Assembly: GCA_019638625.1 (NCBI GenBank) | Contig: JAHBTK010000006.1 | Span: forward strand, 186,001 to 250,000 | DNA: 64,000 nt | Direction of reading: 5' to 3' | Origin: Chitinophagaceae bacterium | GTDB taxonomy: Bacteria > Bacteroidota > Bacteroidia > Chitinophagales > Chitinophagaceae | Shown: positions 35,742-44,425 of the stretch, piece after piece | How positions within the stretch are numbered: position 1 is the stretch's first letter | Layout of the letters: every line of letters begins with the position of its first letter | Program-made: the position numbers and the translations under genes | The notes under the pieces: model-generated | What the model saw: only the letters and a program-made list of their open reading frames with translations | Told to the model about the DNA's origin: nothing | The model's database searches: none

Positions 35742-36680
35742 ATGATTCAATACTTTAAAAATATAAATGGAGTTACCACCGCCATAGACCATCCTGACGA
35801 TGAAACCTGGGTGAATGTGCTCCCTCCACTGAAACATGAGGAGTTTCTACAGATCTCTGACTCACTGGAAATACCGATCGAATTCCTGCAGGACTCACTG
35901 GATATTGACGAACGTTCCCGGTTCGAACTGGAGGATAACGTAAAACTGATCGTCATAAAAACACCTACGGAAAACAACTCATTTAACGAGAGTGACGCCT
36001 ACTATATCACGATACCTATTTGCATCATCCTTACTCACAACCAGATTGTAACCGTAAATTCTTTCGAAAACGGAGCGATCAAAAAATTCCTGAATACTTT
36101 TCAGAACAGGCAGGCAGACAGGAAAAACATGATGGTGCTGAAGATCTTTGAAAAGATTACACAGGCCTTCATGGAATACCTGAAGGAGATCAATCATCGC
36201 CGTAATATAGTGGAGCAGCAATTATACGCCTCCAACAGGAATGAGGAGTTACTAGAGCTGATGCGTATTCAAAAAAGCCTGGTATATTTTGTGACCGCTT
36301 TGCGATCCAACGAAATGCTGATGATGAAGCTGGTGCGAACCAATTTCCTGGGGCTGAACGAAGATGAAAAGGAGGAACTGAATGACCTGGTGGTAGACAT
36401 GTCTCAGGCGCTGGAAATGGCAAATATTTACGCCAACATATTGAGCAGTACGCTCGATGCTTTTGCCAGTATTATTTCCAACAATCAAAACTCGGTATTG
36501 AAGCGGTTGACCTCAATAACGATCATTTTACAGTTCCCTGTTTTGATTGCCAGTATTTATGGTATGAATGTTCCTATTCCTTTTCAACACAATGCCCACG
36601 CCTTTTATATTCCTGTTATACTGGCGCTGAGCATCTCAATCATCATGGGTATTTATTTTATGAAAAAGAAGTTCTTTTGA
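35742..36680 (+). CDS. corA: CorA-type magnesium/cobalt transporter
   Basis: The 312 residues have an N-terminal cytoplasmic alpha/beta domain, a long helical stalk (about 150-250) and two C-terminal helices. The selectivity motif GMN is at 274-276 (IYGMNVPIPF), after the first of the helices. This is the pentameric Mg2+ channel of the CorA family. The cytoplasmic tail ends with basic KKK. The Nudix gene starts 3 bp downstream, so the pair is probably one transcript. Confidence 0.94.
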   Translation: MIQYFKNINGVTTAIDHPDDETWVNVLPPLKHEEFLQISDSLEIPIEFLQDSLDIDERSRFELEDNVKLIVIKTPTENNSFNESDAYYITIPICIILTHNQIVTVNSFENGAIKKFLNTFQNRQADRKNMMVLKIFEKITQAFMEYLKEINHRRNIVEQQLYASNRNEELLELMRIQKSLVYFVTALRSNEMLMMKLVRTNFLGLNEDEKEELNDLVVDMSQALEMANIYANILSSTLDAFASIISNNQNSVLKRLTSITIILQFPVLIASIYGMNVPIPFQHNAHAFYIPVILALSISIIMGIYFMKKKFF

Positions 36681-36683
36681 CAA

Positions 36684-37151
36684 ATGACTAAAGGTTTATT
36701 TAACGTAAGGGTATATGGGTTACTGGTGAATGAAGCAAGGCAGGTGCTGGTAAGCGATGAATATATCCGCGGAGATTATTATACCAAATTTCCCGGCGGG
36801 GGGCTTGAGTTTGGAGAAGGCACCCGGGATTGCCTGGTACGGGAATTTATGGAGGAGATGAATCTTGAGGTAGAGGTGACAGAGCACCTCTATACCACCG
36901 ACTTTTTCCAGATGTCGGCATTCACCCCCGGTCAGCAGATCATTGCCATATACTACAAGGTGAAAGCCCTTCAGCCCATCGTTGTTCCGCTGCGCAACAA
37001 GCCGTTTGACTTCGATACCGCCCAGTTGAGGACCTACGAAGAAACCGGTGAAACAGAAACTTTCCGGTTGATCAGTTGGGAGGATTTTTCCGGCGAAGCA
37101 GTCACCCTTCCTATAGATAAAATAGTAGCCGATCTGATAAAAAAGATATAA
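36684..37151 (+). CDS. Nudix hydrolase
   Basis: This 155-residue protein has a Nudix box at about residues 37-62 (GGGLEFGEGTRDCLVREFMEEMNLEVEV). The key REFxEE is present, but the final glycine of the box is Asn. The enzyme splits nucleoside-diphosphate-linked substrates. The particular one is unknown. It overlaps no gene and starts 3 bp after corA. Confidence 0.9.
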   Translation: MTKGLFNVRVYGLLVNEARQVLVSDEYIRGDYYTKFPGGGLEFGEGTRDCLVREFMEEMNLEVEVTEHLYTTDFFQMSAFTPGQQIIAIYYKVKALQPIVVPLRNKPFDFDTAQLRTYEETGETETFRLISWEDFSGEAVTLPIDKIVADLIKKI

Positions 37152-37187
37152 CCTTCATCTAACCAAAAGCAAATTAACGCTGTTTAA

Positions 37188-37943
37188 ATGAAAACACGCC
37201 TTCTCTGCCTGTTCACACTGTCTGCCTCCCTGGCATTTGCTCAAAAAAACAGGGATATTGCTCTTTTTCTTTTTAAAGAAAACTGGCAGGCATGCATAAA
37301 AGCCGAAGATGCGAAGTTCCTCGCTCAAAGAAAAAAAATGGATGACACCACCTACCAATGGAAATACTACCACTTTGCCGGTCCGCTGGTATCGATAGAA
37401 ACCTCCCGGGATGCTGAGGGCACCCAACCCAACGGGTATATGGCATATTACGGAGAAGACGGAAAAATTGATTCCAGCGGTCATACGATTGATGGAAGAA
37501 AAAACGGGTGGTGGTATTACTATACCGACTCCCTTACACTATGGTTAAAGGAAAAATATAATAACGGCAAATTATTGGAAAAGCTTGATACCCTGGCAAT
37601 GCGGCTGGAGCGGGAGAGTAAAAAGCCGGAATGGGATTCAACCGATGTTCTGGTGGAAGCGAGCTTTAAAGGAGGCGACAGGGACTGGATGAAATACATT
37701 GAAAAAAAACTGAAGATACCCGACCGGACAAAAAATATAGGCAAATCGGGAAAAATGATCCTCAGTTTTATGGTGGATACAACCGGACAGGTAAGAGATA
37801 TCAGAATTGAACAGTCTTTGGAGTATGCTATTGATGAAGAAGCGACAAAGCTTATTGAAGAATCTCCGGTATGGAAACCGGCAACGATAAACGGAAAACC
37901 GGTAAAAGCCTTTAGAAGACAACCCCTGAGCGTTTCCTTCTAG
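37188..37943 (+). CDS. periplasmic protein with MORN-like and TonB C-terminal domains
   Basis: This 251-residue protein has a cleavable signal peptide (1-18, SLAFAQ) where membrane-anchored TonB proteins have a helix. The middle (about 85-125) has YYGEDGKIDSSGHTIDGRKNGWWYYY, the MORN/YwqK-type repeat. The C-terminal TonB domain (about 165-251) has GKMILSFMVDTTGQVRDIRIEQSL and the VWKPATINGKPV motif. This layout is common in Bacteroidota. A partner receptor is not near. Confidence 0.8.
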   Translation: MKTRLLCLFTLSASLAFAQKNRDIALFLFKENWQACIKAEDAKFLAQRKKMDDTTYQWKYYHFAGPLVSIETSRDAEGTQPNGYMAYYGEDGKIDSSGHTIDGRKNGWWYYYTDSLTLWLKEKYNNGKLLEKLDTLAMRLERESKKPEWDSTDVLVEASFKGGDRDWMKYIEKKLKIPDRTKNIGKSGKMILSFMVDTTGQVRDIRIEQSLEYAIDEEATKLIEESPVWKPATINGKPVKAFRRQPLSVSF

Positions 37944-37971
37944 CGTTAAGTTAAACGTATTATAATTTTAC

Positions 37972-38017
37972 AAATGCCACGAATGCACGAATAAATATTC
38001 GTGCATTCGTGGCATTT
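37972..38017. repeat. perfect 22-bp inverted repeat with 2-nt loop
   Basis: 37972-37993 is the exact reverse complement of 37996-38017, with AA at the centre. Each arm itself contains a near-duplicate, CACGAATG followed by CACGAATA. It sits 28 bp after the TonB-domain stop. It could act as a bidirectional terminator, since TTTT follows on the plus strand, or be a dispersed palindromic repeat. The rest of 37944-38300 holds no gene. A TAATTTTG box at 38205-38212 is followed only by an 11-codon ORF. Confidence 0.92.
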
Positions 38018-38300
38018 TATACTACATTTTAAATTTAACATAACACCAGTCAAAGAAATGTTGTTCCTGCGCCTTAATTTTAAGTAAAACCGATCTGCTT
38101 TGCATTGGCATGAATAATTGTCTTTGTAATCCGGCTTCACACTCTCCGGCAAAAAAGATATATCTATCCACGGATCAACGTTCAACACTATAACCTTTCA
38201 GGTATAATTTTGTATTGTATGAAAAAATATACCTTAATGGTATATTTAAAATAAAACCATGTATCACCAATCAGGTGGGATTGAACAATAAGAAAAGAAA

Positions 38301-38759
38301 CTATTTTTTGCCAAACACAAACTTCACTTTATTACCGCCTCCGGAAATTTCAGCCAGGAGTTGCTCACCTTTTTTCCGGTATTTGATAAGTTTGGGAAAC
38401 TCATTCGCCTTGTTTTCACAGGCAAAAGACGCATTATCCGCACTGATCATTCTGAAGTTTGTCGTTTCCGGTTTATCCACGGGGGTTACCTGGAAATGCC
38501 AGTGACCATCAACAGGTGAAAGCCGGGTGGTTTCCTGCCAGATGGTATCCTGTCCCTGCAAAGTGAAGCTATGTGCTGCATAGGTGGAGTCATTCAGTTT
38601 CACCCAGGTTTCGCTGGTACTCATTCCCGGTTCTTCGTTTGTACTATTCCATTCTCCCACCAGCCAGTCAAAATTATCGGCTGTTATCTCTCCGGCTCCG
38701 GAGGAGCAGGAAGCCAGCCAGGCAAAACTTAACGCGAGTGCAAGTGTTCGGGTCTTCAT
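38301..38759 (-). CDS. DUF6265-like lipoprotein
   Basis: This 152-residue protein has a signal peptide with lipobox LASC (Cys18). The domain that follows begins DNFDWLVGEWNSTNEEP, with the DFxWLxGxW motif typical of DUF6265 and similar lipocalin-like Bacteroidota proteins. It continues with strands through QETTRLSPVDGHWHFQVTP to the final KVKFVFGKK. Function unknown. It reads divergently to nothing and stands alone. Confidence 0.78.
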   Translation of the reverse strand: MKTRTLALALSFAWLASCSSGAGEITADNFDWLVGEWNSTNEEPGMSTSETWVKLNDSTYAAHSFTLQGQDTIWQETTRLSPVDGHWHFQVTPVDKPETTNFRMISADNASFACENKANEFPKLIKYRKKGEQLLAEISGGGNKVKFVFGKK

Positions 38760-38853
38760 ACAGATTTGAAATTTGTCTCTAAATAACAGAAAAAAACAGT
38801 AAGGACAAAAAACACCTGCTGCAATACATTGATCAGGAAATATCCCTGTTACA

Positions 38854-40767
38854 TCAGTTTTTGGCTTTTAGGTGTTTTTCCAGGAACTTCTCCATGGCCT
38901 CATAAAAATCGTACTGATTGTCCTGGTTATAAAAGCCATGTCCCTCGTCGTGCTTCACCATATATTCTACCTCTACTCCCCGGCTCCTGAGCGCTTCCAC
39001 CATCTGGTCGCTTTCCGCGATATTTACCCTGGGATCGTTGGCTCCCTGTGCAATAAATAAGGGTGTTTTTATTTTATCCGCATGTAATGCGGGAGAAACG
39101 TCCGCCAGCATGCTACTGTCTGCAGGATTGCCCGGATTGCCTACCATTTCGTGTAACTGTTCAAGATAGGGCTTCCAGTAAGGCGGTATGGTATTCATGA
39201 AAGTAAACATATTACTTACCCCTACATAATCTACCGCGGCAGCATATAAGTCGGGTGTAAAAGCCACACCGGCCAACGTGGCATATCCGCCATAGCTGGC
39301 TCCATATATGGCAATGCGTTGTGGATCAGCAATACCCTCCTTTATCAGCCACGCCACCCCGTCCGTAATATCGTCCTGCATTTTCTTTCCCCATTCTTTA
39401 AAGCCTGCTTCCCAGAACTTCCTGCCATAACCGGTACTCCCCCTGAAATTCATCTGCAATACCACATACCCCCGGTTGGCAAGAAATTGTATCTCGTTGT
39501 TGAAATACCACCCATCTCTTGCCCAGGGACCGCCGTGGGGATTGATCACCACAGGCAGGTTTTCAGGTTTCACAGCAAGCGGCAGGGTAAGGTATCCGTT
39601 AATTGTCAGCCCATCTCTCGAAGTGTACGAAACAGGTTGCATATGAGCCATTTGCTTCTCATTGATCCAGGGAAAAGGATTGGCAACTTCCCTGAATTGC
39701 CCGGTTTTAAAGTCGTAGAGATAATACCTGCCCGGAAGCCTGTCGCTACCCGCCCAGACAACAGCTTTTGTTCTTTCATCGTTATAGGATATCACCTTCG
39801 CCTGATAACCTTCAAATTTTTTATACAATCCGTCATAAACAGCCTTCCACTCCGGATCAAAAAGATGTCTTTTTTCTTTCTCCGCCTCCCAGCTAACGCT
39901 CGCCAGTACCTGCCTTTTACGATCATAGGTAAGCTCAGCGAGATCATAGTCCGGGGTACTGAATATTTCCTTTATTTCCTTTTTTGACACGGGATCATAT
40001 TCTACCAGCGTTATTTTATCCCGTCCCATATTTGTCAGTACATACATGTTTTTATTCCCGCTGTCAAAGGCGCCTATGTAAAAGGTTTCTTTGAACGATG
40101 TAGTGATCAGCGTGGTAAAGGGTTGTTTTTCATCTGACCGGTAGTACCACGTAACATTTACACCATCTGTTTTGGACGCAAGGCGTATAGCGCCTGTATT
40201 ATCCGTTGCCCAGCCGGTATAATTCTCCCTGTTATCATATAAAAGTGTCAGTGCGCCAGTTTCAATATTGATCAGGTAGGGGTCAAAATATTCTCTCGAT
40301 CGCTTGTTGATACCCACAATCATTTCTTTTTCCTTTCCCTGAATTTCATGTAAAGCATCAATAATATCAGTCCTTACCCCGGCAAAAGGAGTCAACGCCT
40401 TCAGGTCACTTCCATCCGGTTTTACGGAAAACAACTGAAAATTCTCATCACCTCCTACATCCTGCATATAAACTATCCTGTCACCTTTCCAGAAATAAGT
40501 GCCGATACTCCTCAACGTATCATTCGTCACACGAACAGCCGTTGTATCCGTAGCCTTCTGTACAAAAACGTTCATCTTCCCATTAAAATCCGCCCTGTAA
40601 CTAAAATAGTTGCCATCCGGTGATATCCGGAACGTGGCTTTCTCGCCATTCCGGAAAAAAGTTTTCATATCGAGCAGGGGAGCCGGCTCCTCTTTTCCGG
40701 TGTCCTTACCGGCATTGCACGAAACAATGAACAGGATTACTAATGCTGAGGAAAGAAACTTATTCAT
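38854..40767 (-). CDS. S9 family peptidase (prolyl-oligopeptidase type) lipoprotein
   Basis: This 637-residue protein has a lipoprotein signal with VSC (Cys17). A beta-propeller (about 35-370) is followed by an alpha/beta-hydrolase domain (about 380-637). The nucleophile motif is GASYGGYATLAG, with serine near residue 490. The catalytic Asp lies in GANDPRVNIAESDQM and His in HDEGHGF. Such enzymes cleave short peptides or N-acylated peptides in the periplasm. No other peptidase gene is beside it. Confidence 0.92.
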   Translation of the reverse strand: MNKFLSSALVILFIVSCNAGKDTGKEEPAPLLDMKTFFRNGEKATFRISPDGNYFSYRADFNGKMNVFVQKATDTTAVRVTNDTLRSIGTYFWKGDRIVYMQDVGGDENFQLFSVKPDGSDLKALTPFAGVRTDIIDALHEIQGKEKEMIVGINKRSREYFDPYLINIETGALTLLYDNRENYTGWATDNTGAIRLASKTDGVNVTWYYRSDEKQPFTTLITTSFKETFYIGAFDSGNKNMYVLTNMGRDKITLVEYDPVSKKEIKEIFSTPDYDLAELTYDRKRQVLASVSWEAEKEKRHLFDPEWKAVYDGLYKKFEGYQAKVISYNDERTKAVVWAGSDRLPGRYYLYDFKTGQFREVANPFPWINEKQMAHMQPVSYTSRDGLTINGYLTLPLAVKPENLPVVINPHGGPWARDGWYFNNEIQFLANRGYVVLQMNFRGSTGYGRKFWEAGFKEWGKKMQDDITDGVAWLIKEGIADPQRIAIYGASYGGYATLAGVAFTPDLYAAAVDYVGVSNMFTFMNTIPPYWKPYLEQLHEMVGNPGNPADSSMLADVSPALHADKIKTPLFIAQGANDPRVNIAESDQMVEALRSRGVEVEYMVKHDEGHGFYNQDNQYDFYEAMEKFLEKHLKAKN

Positions 40768-40939
40768 AGCTCAATCGATTGGGGTATTATGACGTGAAAA
40801 CACTAAGATGCTTACGCAGGTCTCACAGGAGCTACTAAAACAGCGCCCGGATCCGGGGCCATTTTCGGTGGAAACTTTCTTTCAGGCAGTCACAAGATTG
40901 GAAAATTAAAGAGGATTAAATATAATATTTTTTGAAAAA

Positions 40940-40947
40940 CAAACATA
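40940..40947 (-). promoter_or_regulatory. possible Bacteroidota -7 box for S9 peptidase
   Basis: On the minus strand TATGTTTG matches TAnnTTTG exactly. It lies 173 bp before the peptidase start, so a long leader would result. Confidence 0.25.
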
Positions 40948-40969
40948 AAATATTTACCGCCGGAAAAGG

Positions 40970-41809
40970 CTACAGTATCCGGATAATCCTTTTATTCACC
41001 CCCGGAAATAATCGGAACATCGCGTCGTCGTGACCGGGCAAAATCAACTCCGGCTTTGTCGCCTGTGTTTTCATGCGTTGCATGTTCCTGACATACCCCG
41101 CGGCATCCATAGTGCCATAAGATGGCGGGGGTTGCATTTTTTGAAGATTATAATATATCCAGATGTTGTCAGAAGCAATCACCACCCGTTCTTTACCGGA
41201 ATTCACCAACACGTATTGAGAGTCAAACGTATGCCGGGAACCGGTATAAACCGTTACCCCGCTGATGATCTCCTTATTGTCTCCTTCTACCAGTTTCAAC
41301 CTGCCATCCATATTCAGTTTCAGCAAATATTCAATCGTCCTGGGTGCAATGCCTCCCGGTTTTGATTCCCCCTGCCAGGCTTCCGTAACATAGTAACTGT
41401 AATCTTCTTTCTGCATCCACACTACGGCCTCAGGAAATAAGGGCAACCCATCAATATGATCCCAATGCGGGTGGGAAATAATGATATCTGTTATCTCGCG
41501 GGCGGCTATCCCTAACCGCAACAAAACAGAATCAGGCCTTTCATATTCCGTGAGACCAAAATCAACCGCATTCTGCAGATCCATTCTGCAACCGGCGTCC
41601 ACCAGTATTTTTTTACCCTGGGAGCCCTTTAACAACCAGAAATGAAAACTTATCGGCACACTATCTTCAGCGGGTGCATTAGCAGCCCAGTTGGATACCG
41701 GTGTAGGGTCTTTTAGAATCGCATATTTCAGCGCAAATACCTCATAGTTCACCTGGGCAGACACCACTGCAGACGACAGTAAAAAGGAAATAACGAATAA
41801 GTATTTCAT
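40970..41809 (-). CDS. secreted metallo-beta-lactamase-fold hydrolase (lactonase-like)
   Basis: This 279-residue protein has a signal peptide (1-18, VVSAQ). The MBL metal motif HxHxDH is HPHWDH (113-118), preceded by ILVDAG and followed by SRHTFDSQYV, IASDNIWIY and LPGHDDAMF, the remaining metal ligands. The overall pattern resembles the N-acyl-homoserine lactonase group (AttM/AiiA-like). Lactonase activity is by resemblance only. It ends the island side of the LacI stump. Confidence 0.85.
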   Translation of the reverse strand: MKYLFVISFLLSSAVVSAQVNYEVFALKYAILKDPTPVSNWAANAPAEDSVPISFHFWLLKGSQGKKILVDAGCRMDLQNAVDFGLTEYERPDSVLLRLGIAAREITDIIISHPHWDHIDGLPLFPEAVVWMQKEDYSYYVTEAWQGESKPGGIAPRTIEYLLKLNMDGRLKLVEGDNKEIISGVTVYTGSRHTFDSQYVLVNSGKERVVIASDNIWIYYNLQKMQPPPSYGTMDAAGYVRNMQRMKTQATKPELILPGHDDAMFRLFPGVNKRIIRIL

Positions 41810-41837
41810 TGGTATTTATTATTATCAAAGTTGCGTA

Positions 41838-42123
41838 TTAATTCCTGTAATAGGCACAATTTTCCCGGGAAACAATATCAATGGGCATATAATAGGTCTT
41901 ATCTATCCCGTTTTTCAATACCAGGTGCTGATACTGGGTTATAATACCCCCGGTATCCCTGTTCAACTGGGTTGTGGCAAATAAGAAAATCGATCCATCC
42001 TTTTTTTAGGTAATGAGGGTTTTCTTCAATTAAATCATATCCGGCCACCATCCTGTTCCTGATATTATGTTTCTCCGGGAAACCGGCTACAGAACCCACC
42101 CTGGAATTCGTAACAAAAACGGA
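41838..42123 (-). pseudogene. C-terminal stump of a LacI-type regulator, frameshifted
   Basis: The minus strand from 42123 encodes VFVTNSRVGSVAGF, RMVAGYDLIEENPHYLKKG and WIDFLICHNPVEQGYRG, typical of the end of a LacI-family effector domain. At a run of five C (41947-41951 on the plus strand) the frame shifts by one. The expected end then continues in the other frame as KTYYMPIDIVSRENCAYY and a stop at 41838. The DNA-binding domain and the rest are missing; the M20 stop lies 11 bp upstream. It is a decayed remnant. A single-base sequencing error could explain the shift but not the missing N-terminus. Confidence 0.85.
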
Positions 42124-42134
42124 ACTATTTCCAT

Positions 42135-43328
42135 TTATTGGTTGCCCAACCGGCGCAATGTCAGCCAGGTCATTAAACCCATGCTGGTTTCCAGGGCATT
42201 TTCGTCAATATTGAAAGTAGCCGTATGGAGGGAAGAGGTTATGTTTTCCTCCTCATTGCGAATGCCCAGCAAATAAAAGCAGGAATCCGTCAACTGCGAG
42301 TAGTAGGCAAAGTCTTCTGATGCCATCCATTGATCGGTGTCCAGTACCCGGTCCCTGCCCAGGTACTCAATAGCATATCCCGACAGTTCATCCGTCAGCG
42401 CTTCATTATTGAATAAAAAAGGATACCCCCTGTTGATAGTAAACTCACATTTACCACCCATGCTTTCTGCGGTACCTCTGGCTATCTTCTTCATTTCCCG
42501 GTGCGCTTTATTTCTCCAGTCTTCATCAAAAGTCCGGAAAGTGCCCTCGATAAAAACCTGGTCGGGAATGACATTAATGGCGCCATCCGCTATGAATTTT
42601 CCGAAAGAAATAACGGTGGGTATAAACGGATTGGCCATCCTGCTGACCACCTGTTGCAGCGCGACAATGATATGGGAAGCGATCAGTACCGGGTCAATAT
42701 TGTCCTGTGGCTGTGCGCCATGACCTCCCCTACCCGTCACCGTTATCTTCAGTTCATCCATCGATGCCATATGCTTGCCTCTTCTGAAACCGACCATACC
42801 ACAGGGAATTGAAGGCATAACATGCTGCCCGATCACCGCCCCCGGCGCCGGGTTTTCCAGAACGCCATCCCTGATCATCAGGGTAGCGCCGCCCGGCAGG
42901 CATTCCTCCCCGGGCTGAAAAATAAACTTAATGACGCCGCCGAAACAATGTTTCACGGATTGAAGAATGGTGGCCACTCCCAATAAGGAAGCCGTGTGCG
43001 CATCATGCCCGCAGGCATGCATCACCCCTTTGTTTTGTGAAATATAGTCTGTGGAATTCTGTTCGGTAATGGGTAACGCGTCCATATCTGCACGCAAGGC
43101 CACCACTCTCTCCGAGGGTAATTCTCCTGCGATCATAGCCACAATACCCGTACCGCCCATTTCCTGCCAGGATATACCCTGTTTGTCCAAAACCGCTTTT
43201 ATAAACTTCGAGGTGTTGAACTCCCGGAAAGAAAGCTCGGGATGGGCATGCAGGCTGCGACGCCATCCACGCACCTCCTCAAACAGGTTTTTGGAAAGCC
43301 CCTGTATTTCATTCTTCAGCATATTCAT
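42135..43328 (-). CDS. M20-family amidohydrolase
   Basis: This 397-residue zinc enzyme has ALRADMDALPI, MHACGHDAHTASLLG, FIFQPGEECLPGGA, GRGGHGAQP and the C-terminal MASEDFAYY. All M20 metal ligands are present. The family hydrolyses N-acyl amino acids, hippurate or N-acetyl groups. It starts 6 bp after the DHDPS-like gene and is the third gene of an operon with it. There is no signal peptide, so it is cytoplasmic. The acyl substrate is unknown. Confidence 0.92.
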   Translation of the reverse strand: MNMLKNEIQGLSKNLFEEVRGWRRSLHAHPELSFREFNTSKFIKAVLDKQGISWQEMGGTGIVAMIAGELPSERVVALRADMDALPITEQNSTDYISQNKGVMHACGHDAHTASLLGVATILQSVKHCFGGVIKFIFQPGEECLPGGATLMIRDGVLENPAPGAVIGQHVMPSIPCGMVGFRRGKHMASMDELKITVTGRGGHGAQPQDNIDPVLIASHIIVALQQVVSRMANPFIPTVISFGKFIADGAINVIPDQVFIEGTFRTFDEDWRNKAHREMKKIARGTAESMGGKCEFTINRGYPFLFNNEALTDELSGYAIEYLGRDRVLDTDQWMASEDFAYYSQLTDSCFYLLGIRNEEENITSSLHTATFNIDENALETSMGLMTWLTLRRLGNQ

Positions 43329-43334
43329 AAAAAG

Positions 43335-44402
43335 TTAAACCAACTGCTTTTCTTTTTCCAGGAACGAATGTACGAATTCATTATCCGTGAGATGAGGATA
43401 CATGCTGCATACCCGGTCGAGTTCGGCTGCCTGCCCCGGTGATAATACATCCCCGGGATTAAGGCACCAGGTACCTTTCAGCAGGCCCTGCCGCCTCAGC
43501 ACTTCGTGAATGCCTGCGATACAACCTTTAAAATTATATTTCACGTCAAAAATTACCGCATTCATGTCTGTTACCGAAATACCTTCTGACAACCATTCTG
43601 CATAGTTATCGTTCCCTTTATCCAGGCTTTTCTTTATTCGCGTAAACAACTCAACAGATTTTTGAGTCCATACCGCCCAGTGCCCCAGCAGGCCGCCCAC
43701 AAATCTTTTTTCCACTTCCCTGCCGTCTATATCAAACCGGTAGGGAGTGATCAGGTCAGCAACAATATTATCGTCATTGCCGGTGTACAATGCTATCTCA
43801 TTAGCCCGTGAAGAGCTGCATACCGCCCTTACCACATCCAGGGTTTGGTAACGGTTAAACGCCGCCACCTTTATGGCATGCACATTCGGGATGTCTGCAA
43901 AGTCCCGCCAGAATTCATAACTTAAAATACGCCCGCCAACAGCAGGCTGCAGGTAAAACCCGAATACCGGTATTATCTCCGCTATTTTCTCCACCCGTTT
44001 TATCAGCTCCGCTTCAGTAAGCTGCTGCAAACCACCCATACTTACCAAACCCAGATGGTATCCGTAACGGGCTGCCAGTTCCGCCTCCCTTAAAGCCGCA
44101 TTTACCGGGCCAACAATACCAGCCACTTTTATAAACGGACGCTCCAACCCGGCTTTTTTGATCTCTTCCGCTGCCAGCTTCAACACCGGCTCCAGCATAT
44201 TGTACTCCGGCTGCCGTATTTCAAATTGCGTGGTATGAACCCCCACCGCCACACCGCCTGCTCCACTGGCAATATAATAACGGGTCAGCCGCCGCTGCCG
44301 TTGCTCATCCAACCGAAGGTCCTCTGTAAGAGCCAAAGGATGAGCTGGGATAACCGTACCATGCTGTAAAGCAGCATTTATTTCACTATTGAGCGCTTGC
44401 AT
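43335..44402 (-). CDS. dihydrodipicolinate synthase/N-acetylneuraminate lyase family protein
   Basis: This 355-residue TIM-barrel aldolase has a Schiff-base lysine at Lys178 (VHAIKVAAFNRYQ) and a catalytic tyrosine at Tyr150 (FGFYLQP). The pattern GAGGVAVGVHTTQF corresponds to the GTTGE loop of DHDPS, with clear change. It is longer than DapA (about 290) and the loop is altered, so a role in catabolism of a 2-keto acid is more likely than in lysine synthesis. It is the middle gene of an operon with an epimerase-like gene and the M20 gene. Confidence 0.85.
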   Translation of the reverse strand: MQALNSEINAALQHGTVIPAHPLALTEDLRLDEQRQRRLTRYYIASGAGGVAVGVHTTQFEIRQPEYNMLEPVLKLAAEEIKKAGLERPFIKVAGIVGPVNAALREAELAARYGYHLGLVSMGGLQQLTEAELIKRVEKIAEIIPVFGFYLQPAVGGRILSYEFWRDFADIPNVHAIKVAAFNRYQTLDVVRAVCSSSRANEIALYTGNDDNIVADLITPYRFDIDGREVEKRFVGGLLGHWAVWTQKSVELFTRIKKSLDKGNDNYAEWLSEGISVTDMNAVIFDVKYNFKGCIAGIHEVLRRQGLLKGTWCLNPGDVLSPGQAAELDRVCSMYPHLTDNEFVHSFLEKEKQLV

Positions 44403-44425
44403 AATAGTTAATTAAATTATAGATT

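Noticed and set aside
37972..38017. CRISPR repeat
   Set aside because: A single palindrome with no spacer array and no cas genes.
38215..38505. 96-codon plus-strand ORF beginning after a TAATTTTG box
   Set aside because: Most of it is antisense to the DUF6265-like gene and the sequence has no protein-like features.
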